Notes under the pieces: generated by a model
The model's input: only the letters and a program-made list of their open reading frames with translations
The model's database searches: none
What the model was told of the DNA's origin: nothing
Made by a program: the position numbers and the translations under genes
Assembly: GCA_022747635.1 (NCBI GenBank)
Contig: JAKTNV010000235.1
Span: 62,001 to 126,000 of the forward strand
Source of the DNA: Hetaerina americana
Taxonomy: Eukaryota > Arthropoda > Insecta > Odonata > Calopterygidae
Direction: 5' to 3'
Length of the DNA: 64,000 nt
Part shown: piece after piece, positions 42,160-56,699 of the stretch
How positions within the stretch are numbered: the first letter of the stretch is position 1
How the letters are laid out: each line of letters starts with the position of its first letter

Positions 42160-45100
42160 CGTTATGCTTGCAAGAAATACGTATAAATGATACCATTTTC
42201 TCAAAAACGACCGTTTTGGATGGTAAAGAAAGAACAAATTTTCATTGGATGAATGAGAAGCTTTTAGAAAAATACTTGGAAGAAAAACTTAAACGAAAAA
42301 TGATTCACGAAATTTCTCATCCCGGGACTGCGGAGGAAAATTATTATGTTTAAAAAGTACGTATATTAACGAAACTTTCATAACAGCGACTGCTTTAAAA
42401 GGAAAGGAGGCAACCAAGTATTCATTTATTGAATTTTAAGATTTAAAAAACCGCTGAGGTAAAAACTAAACGCCACAACTCAATCACAAAATTTCTCATC
42501 CCGGTACTGCGGATGAAAAATTTTATGTTTGCAAGAAATACGTTTGAATACGAAAGTTTCCCCAATAACTGCCGTTTGGAAATGTAAAGAAAAAAACAAA
42601 TTTACAACTGAAACTAACAGTCTTTATAAAAAACACTCGGGGGAACAACTAAACGAGTCGCTTGAATCACGAAATTTCTCATCCCGGGACTGCGGCTGGA
42701 AAACTTTATGCTTGCAAAAAATACGTATAAATGATACCATTTTCTCAAAAGCGACCGTTTTGAATGGTAAAGAAAGAACAAATTTTCATTTGATGAATGA
42801 AAAGCTTTTAAAAAAGCACTTGGAAGAAAAATTTAGACAAGAATTGATTCGCGAAATTTTTCACGCCGGGACTGCGGAGGAAAATTATTATGTTTAAAAA
42901 ATAAGTATATTAACGAAACTTTTATAACAGCGACTGCCTTTAAATGAAGGGAGGCCACAAAATATTCATTCAATGAATTTTAAGCTTTAAAAAACCGCTA
43001 AGGTAAAAACTAAACGCCACAATTGAATCACGAAATTTCTCATCCCGGTACTGCGGATGAAAAATTTTGTTTGCAAGAAATACGTATGAATACGAAAATT
43101 TTCTCAATAACTGCCGTTCGGAAGTGAAAAGAGTCACACAAATTTACAATTAAAACTAACAGGCTTTCAAAAAAACCCTCGGGGGAACAACGAAACGAAT
43201 CGCTTGAATCACGAAATTTCTCATCCCGGGACTGCGGCTGGAAAACGTTATGCTTGCAAGAAATACGTATAAATGATACCTTTTTCTCAAAAATGACCAT
43301 TTTGAATGGTAAAGAAAAAACAAATTTTCATTTGATGAATGAAAAGCTTTTAAAAAAGCACTTGGAAGAAAAACACGAAAATTGATTCGCGGAATTTTTC
43401 ATCCCGGGACTGCGGATGAAGAATTTTGTTTGCAAGAAATACGTATGAATACGAAAATTTTCTCAATAACTGCCGTTCGGAAGTGAAAAGAGTCACACAA
43501 ATTTACAATTAAAACTAACAGGCTTTCAAAAAAACCCTCGGGGAACAACGAAACGAATCGCTTGAATCACGAAATTTCTCATCCCGGGACTGCGGCTGGA
43601 AAACGTTATGCTTGCAAGAAATACGTATAAATGATACCTTTTTCTCAAAAACGACCATTTTGAATGGTAAAGAAAGAAAAAATTTTCATTTGATGAATGA
43701 AAAGCTTTTAAAAAAGCACTTGGAAGAAAAACACGAAAATTGATTCGCGGAATTTTTCATCCCGGGACTGCGGAGGAAAATTATTATGTTTAAAAAGTAC
43801 GTATATTAACGAAACTTTCATAACAGCGACTGCTTTAAAAGGAAGGGAGGCAACCAAGTATTCATTTATTGAATTTTAAGATTTAAAAAACCGCTGAGGT
43901 AAAAACTAAACGCCACAACTCAATCACAAAATTTCTCATCCCGGTACTGCGGATGAAAAATTTTATGTTTGCAAGAAATACGTTTGAATACGAAAGTTTC
44001 CCCAATAACTGCCGTTTGGAAATGTAAAGAAAAAAACAAATTTACAACTGAAACTAACAGTCTTTATAAAAAACCCTCGGGGGAACAACTAAACGAGTCG
44101 CTTGAATCACGAAATTTCTCATCCCGGGACTGCGGCTGGAAAACTTTATGCTTGCAAAAAATACGTATAAATGATACCATTTTCTCAAAAGCGACCGTTT
44201 TGAATGGTAAAGAAAGAACAAATTTTCATTTGATGAATGAAAAGCTTTTAAAAAAGCACTTGGAAGAAAAATTTAGACAAGAATTGATTCGCGAAATTTT
44301 TCACGCCGGGACTGCGGAGGAAAATTATTATGTTTAAAAAATAAGTATATTAACGAAACTTTTATAACAGCGACTGCCTTTAAAGGAAGGGAGGCCACAA
44401 AATATTCATTCAATGAATTTTAAGCTTTAAAAAACCGCTGAGGTAAAAACTAAACGCCACAATTGAATCACGAAATTTCTCATCCCGGTACTGCGGATGA
44501 AAAATTTTGTTTGCAAGAAATACGTATGAATACGAAAATTTTCTCAATAACTGCCGTTCGGAAGTGAAAAGAGACACAAATTTACAATTAAAACTAACAG
44601 GCTTTCAAAAAAACCCTCGGGGGAACAACGAAACGAATCGCTTGAATCACGAAATTTCTCATCCCGGGACTGCGGCTGGAAAACGTTATGCTTGCAAGAA
44701 ATACGTATAAATGATACCTTTTTCTCAAAAATGACCATTTTGAATGGTAAAGAAAAAACAAATTTTCATTTGATGAATGAAAAGCTTTTAAAAAAGCACT
44801 TGAAAGAAAAACACGAAAATTGATTCGCGGAATTTTTCATCCCGGGACTGCGGATGAAGAATTTTGTTTGCAAGAAATACGTATGAATACGAAAATTTTC
44901 TCAATAACTGCCGTTCGGAAGTGAAAAGAGTCACACAAATTTACAATTAAAACTAACAGGCTTTCAAAAAAACCCTCGGGGAACAACGAAACGAATCGCT
45001 TGAATCACGAAATTTCTCATCCCGGGACTGCGGCTGGAAAACGTTATGCTTGCAAGAAATACGTATAAATGATACCTTTTTCTCAAAAACGACCATTTTG

Positions 45101-48100
45101 AATGGTAAAGAAAGAAAAAATTTTCATTCGATGAATGAAAAGCTTTTAAAAAAGCACTTGGAAGAAAAACACGAAAATTGATTCGCGGAATTTTTCATCC
45201 CGGGACTGCGGAGGAAAATTATTATGTTTAAAAAATAAGTATATTAACGAAACTTTTATAAAAGCGACTGCCTTTAAAGGAAGGGAGGCCACAAAATATT
45301 CATTCAATGAATTTTAAGCTTTAAAAAACCGCTGAGGTAAAAACTAAACGCCACAATTGAATCACAAAATTTCTTATCCCGGTACTGCGGATGAAAAATT
45401 TTGTTTGCAAGAAATACGTATGAATACGAAAATTTTCTCAATAACTGCCGTTCGGAAGTGAAAAGAGTCACACAAATTTACAATTAAAACTAACAGGCTT
45501 TCAAAAAAACCCTCGGGGGAACAACGAAACGAATCGCTTGAATCAAGAAATTTCTCATCCCGGGACTGCGGCTGGAAAACGTTATGCTTGCAAGAAATAC
45601 GTATAAATGATACCTTTTTCTCAAAAATGACCATTTTGAATGGTAAAGAAAAAACAAATTTTCATTTGATGAATGAAAAGCTTTTAAAAAAGCACTTGGA
45701 AGAAAAACACGAAAATTGATTCGCGGAATTTTTCATCCCGGGACTGCGGAGGAAAATTAATATGTTTAAAAAATAAGTATATTAACGACACTTTCATAAC
45801 AGCGACTGCCTTTAAAGGAAGAGAGGCGACCAAATATTCATTCAATGAATTTTAAGTTTTAAAAAACCGCTGAGGTAAAAACTAAACGACACAATTGAAT
45901 CAAAAAATTTCTCATCCCGGTACTGCGGATATAAAATTTTATGTTTTTCAAGAAATACGTTTATATACGAAAATTTTCTTAATAACTGCCGTTTGGAAAT
46001 GAAAAGAGTCAAACAAATTTACAATTAAAACTAACAGGCTTTCAAAAAAACCTTCGGGGGAACAACTAAAAGAGTCGCTTTAATCACGAAATTTCTAATC
46101 CCGGGACTGCGGCTGAAAACGTTATGCTTGCAAGAAATGCGTATAAATGATACCATTTTCTCAAAAACGACCGTTTTGGATGGTAAAGAAAGAACAAATT
46201 TTCATTGGATGAATGAAAAGCTTTTAGAAAAATACTTGGAAGAAAAACTTAAACGAAAAATGATTCACGAAATTTCTCATCCCGGGACTGCGGAGGAAAA
46301 TTATTATGTTTAAAAAGTACGTATATTAACGAAACTTTCATAACAGCGACTGCTTTAAAAGGAAGGGAGGCAACCAAGTATTCATTTATTGAATTTTAAG
46401 ATTTAAAAAACCGCTGAGGTAAAAACTAAACGCCACAACTCAATCACAAAATTTCTCATCCCGGTACTGCGGATGAAAAATTTTATGTTTGCAAGAAATA
46501 CGTTTGAATACGAAAGTTTCCCCAATAACTGCCGTTTGGAAATGTAAAGGAAAAAACAAATTTACAACTGAAACTAACAGTCTTTATAAAAAACCCTCGG
46601 GGGAACAACTAAACGAGTCGCTTGAATCACGAAATTTCTCATCCCGGGACTGCGGCTGGAAAACTTTATGCTTGCAAAAAATACGTATAAATGATACCAT
46701 TTTCTCAAAAGCGACCGTTTTGAATGGTAAAGAAAGAACAAATTTTCTTTTGATGAATGAAAAGCTTTTAAAAAAGCACTTGGAAGAAAAACACGAAAAT
46801 TGATTCGCGGAATTTTTCACCCCGGGACTGCGGAGGAAAATTAATATGTTTAAAAAATAAGTATATTAACGACACTTTCATAACAGCGACTGCCTTTAAA
46901 GGAAGAGAGGCGACCAAATATTCATTCAATGAATTTTAAGTTTTAAAAAACCGCTGAGGTAAAAACTAAACGACACAATTGAATCACAAAATTTCTCATC
47001 CCGGTACTGCGGATATAAAATTTTATGTTTTTCAAGAAATACGTTTATATACGAAAATTTTCTTAATAACTGCCGTTTGGAAATGAAAAGAGTCAAACAA
47101 ATTTACAATTAAAACTAACAGGCTTTCAAAAAAACCTTCGGGGGAACAACTAAAAGAGTCGCTTTAATCACGAAATTTCTACCCCGGGACTGCGGCTGGA
47201 AAACGTTATGCTTGCAAGAAATGCGTATAAATGATACCATTTTCTCAAAAACGACCGTTTTGGATGGTAAAGAAAGAACAAATTTTCATTGGATGAATGA
47301 AAAGCTTTTAGAAAAATACTTGGAAGAAAAACTTAAACGAAAAATGATTCACGAAATTTCTCATCCCGGGACTGCGGAGGAAAATTATTATGTTTAAAAA
47401 GTACGTATATTAACGAAACTTTCATAACAGCGACTGCTTTAAAAGGAAGGGAGGCAACCAAGTATTCATTTATTGAATTTTAAGATTTAAAAAACCGCTG
47501 AGGTAAAAACTAAACGCCACAACTCAATCACAAAATTTCTCATCCCGGTACTGCGGATGAAAAATTTTATGTTTGCAAGAAATACGTTTGAATACGAAAG
47601 TTTCCCCAATAACTGCCGTTTGGAAATGTAAAGAAAAAAACAAATTTACAACTGAAACTAACAGTCTTTATAAAAAACCCTCGGGGGAACAACTAAACGA
47701 GTCGCTTGAATCACGAAATTTCTCATCCCGGGACTGCGGCTGGAAAACTTTATGCTTGCAAAAAATACGTATAAATGATACCATTTTCTCAAAAGCGACC
47801 GTTTTGAATGGTAAAGAAAGAACAAATTTTCTTTTGATGAATGAAAAGCTTTTAAAAAAGCACTTGGAAGAAAAACACGAAATTTGATTCGCGGAATTTT
47901 TCATCCCGGGACTGCGGAGGAAAATTAATATGTTTAAAAAATAAGTATATTAACGAAACTTTCATAACAGCGACTGCCTTTAAAGGAAGAGAGACGACCA
48001 AATATTCATTCAATGAATTTTAAGCTTTAAAAAACCGCTGAGGTAAAAACTAAACGACACAATTGAATCACAAAATTTCTCATCCCGGTACTGCGGATAT

Positions 48101-51100
48101 AAAATTTTATGTTTTTCAAGAAATACGTTTAAATACGAAAATTTTCTTAATAACTGCCGTTTGGAAATGAAAAGAGTCAAACAAATTTACAATTAAAACT
48201 AACAGGCTTTCAAAAAAACCTTCGGGGGAACAACTAAAAGAGTCGCTTTAATCACGAAATTTCTAATCCCGGGACAGCGGCTGGAAAACGTTATGCTTGC
48301 AAGAAATACGTATAAATGATACCATTTTCTCAAAAACGACCGTTTTGGATGGTAAAGAAAGAACAAATTTTCATTGGATGAATGAAAAGCTTTTAGAAAA
48401 ATACTTGGAAGAAAAACTTAAACGAAAAATGATTCACGAAATTTCTCATCCCGGGACTGCGGAGGAAAATTATTATGTTTAAAAAGTACGTATATTAACG
48501 AAACTTTCATAACAGCGACTGCTTTAAAAGGAAGGGAGGCAACCAAGTATTCATTTATTGAATTTTAAGATTTAAAAAACCGCTGAGGTAAAAACTAAAC
48601 GCCACAACTCAATCACAAAATTTCTCATCCCGGTACTGCGGATGAAAAATTTTATGTTTGCAAGAAATACGTTTGAATACGAAAGTTTCCCCAATAACTG
48701 CCGTTTGGAAATGTAAAGAAAAAAACAAATTTACAACTGAAACTAACAGTCTTTATAAAAAACCCTAGGGGGAACAACTAAACGAGTCGCTTGAATCACG
48801 AAATTTCTCATCCCGGGACTGCGGCTGGAAAACTTTATGCTTGCAAAAAATACGTATAAATGATACCATTTTCTCAAAAGCGACCGTTTTGAATGGTAAA
48901 GAAAGAACAAATTTTCATTTGATGAATGAAAAGCTTTTAAAAAAGCACTTGGAAGAAAAATTTAGACAAGAATTGATTCGCGAAATTTTTCACGCCGGGA
49001 CTGCGGAGGAAAATTATTATGTTTAAAAAATAAGTATATTAACGAAACTTTTATAAAAGCGACTGCCTTTAAAGGAAGGGAGGCCACAAAATATTCATTC
49101 AATGAATTTTAAGCTTTAAAAAACCGCTGAGGTAAAAACTAAACGACACAATTGAATCACAAAATTTCTCATCCCGGTACTGCGGATATAAAATTTTATG
49201 TTTTTCAAGAAATACGTTTAAATACGAAAATTTTCTTAATAACTACCGTTTGGAAATGAAAAGAGTCAAACAAATTTACAATTAAAACTAACAGGCTTTC
49301 AAAAAAACCTTCGGGGGAACAACTAAAAGAGTCGCTTTAATCACGAAATTTCTAATCCCGGGACAGCGGCTGGAAAACGTTATGCTTGCAAGAAATACGT
49401 ATAAATGATACCATTTTCTCAAAAACGACCGTTTTGGATGGTAAAGAAAGAACAAATTTTCATTGGTTGAATGAAAAGCTTTTAGAAAAATACTTGGAAG
49501 AAAAACTTAAACGAAAAATGATTCACGAAATTTCTCATCCCGGGACTGCGGAGGAAAATTATTATGTTTAAAAAGTACGTATATTAACGAAACTTTCATA
49601 ACAGCGACTGCTTTAAAAGGAAGGGAGGCAACCAAGTATTCATTTATTGAATTTTAAGATTTAAAAAACCGCTGAGGTAAAAACTAAACGCCACAACTCA
49701 ATCACAAAATTTCTCATCCCGGTACTGCGGATGAAAAATTTATGTTTGCAAGAAATACGTTTGAATACGAAAGTTTCCCCAATAACTGCCGTTTGGAAAT
49801 GTAAAGAAAAAAACAAATTTACAACTGAAACTAACAGTCTTTATAAAAAACCCTAGGGGGAACAACTAAACGAGTCGCTTGAATCACGAAATTTCTCATC
49901 CCGGGACTGCGGCTGGAAAACTTTATGCTTGCAAAAAATACGTATAAATGATACCATTTTCTCAAAAGCGACCGTTTTGAATGGTAAAGAAAGAACAAAT
50001 TTTCATTTGATGAATGAAAAGCTTTTAAAAAATAACTTGGAAGAAAAATTTAGACAAGAATTGATTCGCGAAATTTTTCACGCCGGGACTGCGGAGGAAA
50101 ATTATTATGTTTAAAAAATAAGTATATTAACGAAACTTTTATAAAAGCGACTGCCTTTAAAGGAAGGGAGGCCACAAAATATTCATTCAATGAATTTTAA
50201 GCTTTAAAAAACCGCTGAGGTAAAAACTAAACGCCTCAATTGAATCACAAAATTTCTTATCCCGGTACTGCGGATGAAAAATTTTGTTTGCAAGAAATAC
50301 GTATGAATACGAAAATTTTCTCAATAACTGCCGTTCGGAAGTGAAAAGAGTCACACAAATTTACAATTAAAACTAACAGGCTTTCAAAAAAACCCTCGGG
50401 GGAACAACGAAACGAATCGCTTGAATCAAGAAATTTCTCATCCCGGGACTGCGGCTGGAAAACGTTATGCTTGCAAGAAATACGTATAAATGATACCTTT
50501 TTCTCAAAAATGACCATTTTGAATGGTAAAGAAAAAACAAATTTTCATTTGATGAATGAAAAGCTTTTAAAAAAGCACTTGGAAGAAAAACACGAAAATT
50601 GATTCGCGGAATTTTTCATCCCGGGACTGCGGAGGAAAATTAATATGTTTAAAAAATAAGTATATTAACGACACTTTCATAACAGCGACTGCCTTTAAAG
50701 GAAGAGAGGCGACTAAATATTCATTCAATGAATTTTAAGTTTTAAAAAACCGCTGAGGTAAAAACTAAACGACACAATTGAATCACAAAATTTCTCATCC
50801 CGGTACTGCGGATATAAAATTTTATGTTTTTCAAGAAATACGTTTATATACGAAAATTTTCTTAATAACTGCCGTTTGGAAATGAAAAGAGTCAAACAAA
50901 TTTACAATTAAAACTAACAGGCTTTCAAAAAAACCTTCGGGGGAACAACTAAAAGAGTCGCTTTAATCACGAAATTTCTAATCCCGGGACTGCGGCTGGA
51001 AAACGTTATGCTTGCAAGAAATACGTATAAATGATACCATTTTCTCAAAAACGACCGTTTTGGATGGTAAAGAAAGAACAAATTTTCATTGGATGAATGA

Positions 51101-54100
51101 AAAGCTTTTAGAAAAATACTTGGAAGAAAAACTTAAACGAAAAATGATTCACGAAATTTCTCATCCCGGGACTGCGGAGGAAAATTATTATGTTTAAAAA
51201 GTACGTATATTAACGAAACTTTCATAACAGCGACTGCTTTAAAAGGAAGGGAGGCAACCAAGTATTCATTTATTGAATTTTAAGATTTAAAAAACCGCTG
51301 AGGTAAAAACTAAACGCCACAACTCAATCACAAAATTTCTCATCCCGTTACTGCGGATGAAAAATTTTATGTTTGCAAGAAATACGTTTGAATACGAAAG
51401 TTTCCCCAATAACTGCCGTTTGGAAATGTAAAGAAAAAAACAAATTTACAACTGAAACTAACAGTCTTTATAAAAAACCCTCGGGGGAACAACTAAACGA
51501 GTCGCTTGAATCACGAAATTTCTCATCCCGGGACTGCGGCTGGAAAACTTTATGCTTGCAAAAAATACGTATAAATGATACCATTTTCTCAATAGCGACC
51601 GTTTTGAATGGTAAAGAAAGAACAAATTTTCTTTTGATGAATGAAAAGCTTTTAAAAAAGCACTTGGAAGAAAAACACGAAATTTGATTCGCGGAATTTT
51701 TCATCCCGGGACTGCGGAGGAAAATAATATGTTTAAAAAATAAGTATATTAACGAAACTTTCATAACAGCGACTGCCTTTAAAGGAAGAGAGACGACCAA
51801 ATATTCATTCAATGAATTTTAAGCTGTAAAAAACCGCTGAGGTAAAAACTAAACGACACAATTGAATCACAAAATTTCTCATCCCGGTACTGCGGATATA
51901 AAATTTTATGTTTTTCAAGAAATACGTTTAAATACGAAAATTTTCTTAATAACTGCCGTTTGGAAATGAAAAGAGTCAAACAAATTTACAATTAAAACTA
52001 ACAGGCTTTCAAAAAAACCTTCGGGGGAACAACTAAAAGAGTCGCTTTAATCACGAAATTTCTAATCCCGGGACAGCGGCTGGAAATCGTTATGCTTGCA
52101 AGAAATACGAATAAATGATACCATTTTCTCAAAAACGACCGTTTTGGATGGTAAAGAAAGAACAAATTTTCTTTGGATGAATGAAAAGCTTTTAGAAAAA
52201 TGCTTGGAAGAAAAACTTACACGAAAAATGATTCACGAAATTTCTTATCCCGGGACTGCGGAGGAAAATTATTATGTTTAAAAAGTACTTATATTAAAGA
52301 AACTTTCATAACAGCGACTGCCTTTAAAGGAAGAGAGGCGACCAAATATTCATTCAATGATTTTTAAGCTTTAAAAAACCGCTGAGGTAAAAACTAAACG
52401 CAACAATTGAATCACAAAATTTCTCATCCCGGTACTGCGGATGAAAAATTTTGTTTGCAAGAAATACGTTTAAATACTAAAATTTTCTCAATAACTGCCG
52501 TTTGGAAATGAAAAGAGTCAAACAAATTTACAATTAAAACTATCAGGCTTTCAAAGAAACCCTCGGGGGACCAACTAAACGAGTCGCTTGAATCACGAAA
52601 TTTCTTATCCCTGGACTGCGGCTGGAAAACTTTATGCTTGCAGGAAATACGTATAAATGATACCATTTTCTCAAAAACGACCGTTTTGAATGGTAAAGAA
52701 AGAACAAATTTTCATTTGATGAATGAAGAGCTTTTAAAAAAGCACTTGGTAGAAAAACTTACACGAATATTCATTCACAAAATTTCTCATCCCGAATCTG
52801 CGGAGGAAAATTATTATGTTTAATAAGTACGTATATTAACGAAACTTTTATTAAAGCTAATGCTTTGAAAGGAAGGGAGGCAACAAAATATTCATTCAAT
52901 GAATTTTAATCTTTAAAAAACCGCTGAAGTAAAAACTAAACGCAACAATTAAATCACAAAATTTCTCATCCCGGTACTGCTGATGAAAAATTTTGTTTGC
53001 AAGAAATACGTATGAATACGAAAATTTTCTCAATAACTGCCGTTCGGAAGTGAAAAGAGTCACACAAATTTACAATTAAAACTAACAGGCTTTCAAAAAA
53101 ACCCTCGGGGAACAACGAAACGAATCGCTTGAATCACGAAATTTCTCATCCCGGGACTGCGGCTGGAAAACGTTATGCTTGCAAGAAATACGTATAAATG
53201 ATACCTTTTTCTCAAAAACGACAATTTTGAATGGTAAAGAAAGAAAAAATTTTCATTTGATGAATGAAAAGCTTTTAAAAAAGCACTTGGAAGAAAAACA
53301 CGAAAATTGATTCGCGGAATTTTTCATCCCGGGACTGCGGAGGAAAATTATTATGTTTAAAAAATAAGTATATTAACGAAACTTTCATAACAGCGACTGC
53401 CTTCAAAGGAAGAGAGGCGACCAAATATTCATTCAATGAATTTTAAGCTTTAAAAAACCGCTGAGGTAAAAACTAAACGACACAATTGAATCACAAAATT
53501 TCTCATCCCGGTACTGCGGATATAAAATTTTATGTTTTTCAAGAAATACGTTTAAATACGAAAATTTTCTTAATAACTGCCGTTTGGAAATGAAAAGAGT
53601 CAAACAAATTTACATTTAAAACTAACAGGCTTTCAAAAAAACCTTCGGGGGAACAACTAAAAGAGTCGCTTTAATCACGAAATTCCTAATCCCGGGACTG
53701 CGGCCGGAAAACCTTATGCTTGCAAGAAATACGTATAAATGATACCATTTTCTCAAAAACGACCGTTTTGGATGGTAAAGAAAGAACAAATTTTCATTGG
53801 ATGAATGAAAAGCTTTTAGAAAAATACTTGGAAGAAAAACTTAAACGAAAAATGATTCACGAAATTTCTCATCCCAGGAATGCGGAGGAAAATTATTATG
53901 TTTAAAAAGTACGTATATTAACGAAACTTTCATAACAGCGACTGCTTTAAAAGGAAGGGAGGCAACCAAGTATTCATTTAATGAATTTTAAGATTTAAAA
54001 AACCGCTGAGGTAAAACCTAAACGCCACAACTCAATCACAAAATTTCTCATCCCGGTACTGCGGATGAAAAATTTTATGTTTGCAAGAAATACGTTTGAA

Positions 54101-54400
54101 TACGAAAGTTTCCCCAATAACTGCCGTTTGGAAATGTAAAGAAAAAAACAAATTTACAACTGAAACTAACAGTCTTTATAAAAAACCCTCGGGGGAACAA
54201 CTAAACGAGTCGCTTGAATCACGAAATTTCTCATCCCGGGACTGCGGCTGGAAAACTTTATGCTTGCAAAAAATACGTATAAATGATACCATTTTCTCAA
54301 AAGCGACCGTTTTGAATGGTAAAGAAAGAACAAATTGTCATTTGATGAATGAAAAGCTTTTAAAAAAGCACTTGGAAGAAAAATTTTGACAAGAATTGAT
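42160..54400. repeat. 1085-bp (6-mer) and 1440-bp (8-mer) higher-order repeats
   Basis: A marked type A variant (GTTTTGGATGGTAAAG, then TTTTCATTGGATGAATG) recurs near 46128, 47212, 48297, 49386, 51012 and 52096, mostly 1084-1089 bp apart, equal to six monomers. A type C variant with TTTCCCCAATAACTG accompanies it. Between 42.5 and 45.3 kb a 1440-bp unit (8 monomers) repeats once (42529 and 43969). The units are nearly identical, so they expanded recently. Confidence 0.8.
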
Positions 54401-56699
54401 TCGCGAAATTTTTCACGCCGGGACTGCGGAGGAAAATTATTATGTTTAAAAAATAAGTTTATTAACGAAACTTTTATAACAGCGACTGCCTTTAAAGGAA
54501 GAGAGGCCACAAAATATTCATTCAATGAATTTTAAGCTTTAAAAAACCGCTGAGGTAAAAACTAAACGCCACAATTCAATCACAAAATTTCTCATCCCAG
54601 TACTGCGGATGAAAAATTTTGTTTGCAAGAAAAACATCTGAATACGAAAATTTGCTCAATAACTGCCGTTGGGAAATGAAAACAGTCACACAAATTTACA
54701 ATTAAAACTTACAGACTTTCAGAAAAACCCTCGGGGGAACAACTAAACGAGTCGCTTGAATCACGAAATTTCTCATCCCGGGACTGCGGCTGGAAAACGT
54801 TATGCTTGCAAGAAATACGTATAAATGATACAATTTTCTCAAAAACGACCGTTTTGAATGGTAAAGAAAGAACAAATTTTCATTTGATGAATGAAAAGCT
54901 TTTAAAAAAGCACTTGGAAGAAAAACACGAAAATTGATTCGCGAAATTTTTCATCCCGGGACAGCGGAGGAAAATTTTTATGTTTAAAAAATAAGTATAT
55001 TAACGAAACTTTCATAACAGCGACTGCCTTTAAAGGAAGAGAGGCGACCAAATATTCATTCAATGAATTTTAAGCTTTAAAAAACCGCTGAGGTAATAAC
55101 TAAACGCCACAATTGAATCACAAAATTTCTCATCCCGATACTGCGGATGAAAAATTTTATGTTAGCAAGAAATACGTTTAAATACGAAAATTTTCTTAAT
55201 AACTGCCGTTTGGAAATGAAAAGAGTCAAACAAATTTACAATTAAAACTAACAGGCTTTTAAAAAAAACCCTCGTGGGAACCACCATACGAGTCGCTTGA
55301 ATCACAAAATTTCTCATCCCGGGACTGCGGCTGGAAAACTTTATGCTTTTAAGAAATACGTATAAATGATACCATTTTCAAAAAAACGACCGTTTTGAAA
55401 GGTAAAGAAAGGAACAAATTTTCATTTGATGAATAAAGAGCCTTTAAAAAAGCACTTGGAAGAAAAACTTACACGAAAATTGATTCGAGAAATTTCTCAT
55501 CCCGAATCTGCGGAGGAAAATTATTATGTATAAAAAATACGTATATTAACGAAACTTTTATAACAGCGGCTGCTTTGAAAGGAAAAGAGGCGACCAAATA
55601 TTCATTCAATGAATTTTAAGCTTAAAAAACCGCTGATGTACTAAACGCCACAATTGAATCACAAAATTTCTCATCCCGGTACTGCGGATGAAAAATTTTA
55701 TGTTAGCAAGAAATACGTTTAAATACGAAAATTTTCTTAATAACTGCCGTTTGGAAATGAAAAGAGTCAAACAAATTTACAATTAAAACTAACAGGCTTT
55801 TAAAAAAAACCCTCGTGGGAACCACCATACGAGTCGCTTGAATCACAAAATTTCTCATCCCGGGACTGCGGCTGAAAAACTTTATGCTTTTAAGAAATAC
55901 GTAAAAAATGATACCATTTTCAAAAAAACGACCGTTTTGAAAGGTAAAGAAAGGAACAAATTTTCATTTGATGAATAAAGAGCCTTTAAAAAAGCCCTTG
56001 GAAGAAAAACTTACACGAAAATTGATTCGAGAAATTTCTCATCCCGGGACTGCGGAGGAAAATTATTATGTATAATAAGTTCGTATATTAACGAAACTTT
56101 TATAACAGCTAATGCTTTGAAAGGAAGGGAGGCAACAAAATATTCATTCAATGAATTTTAAGCTTTAAAAAACCGCTGAGGTAAAAACTAAACGCAACAA
56201 TTAAATCACAAAATTTCTCATCCCGGTACTGCGGATGAAAAATTTTGTTTGCAAGAAATACGTATGAATACGAAAATTTTCTCAATAACTGCCGTTTGGA
56301 AGTGAAAAGTGTCACACAAATTTACAATTAAAACTAACAGGCTTTCAAAAAAAACCCTCGGGGGAACAACGAAACGAGTCGCTTGAATCACGAAATTTCT
56401 CATCCCGGGACTGCGGCTGGAAAACTTTATGCTTGCAAGAAATACGTATAAATGATACCATTTTCAAAAAACCGACCGTTTCGAAAGGTAAAGTAAGGGA
56501 CAAATTTTCATTTGATGAATGAAGAGTTTTTAAAAAAGCACTTGGAAGAAAAATTTAGAGAACAATTAATTCGCGAAATTTTTCATCCCGGGACTGCGGA
56601 CGAAAATTATTATGTTTAAAAAATAAGTATATTAACGAAACTTTCATAACAGCGACTGCCTTTAAAGGAAGAGAGGCGACCAAATAATAATTCAATGAT

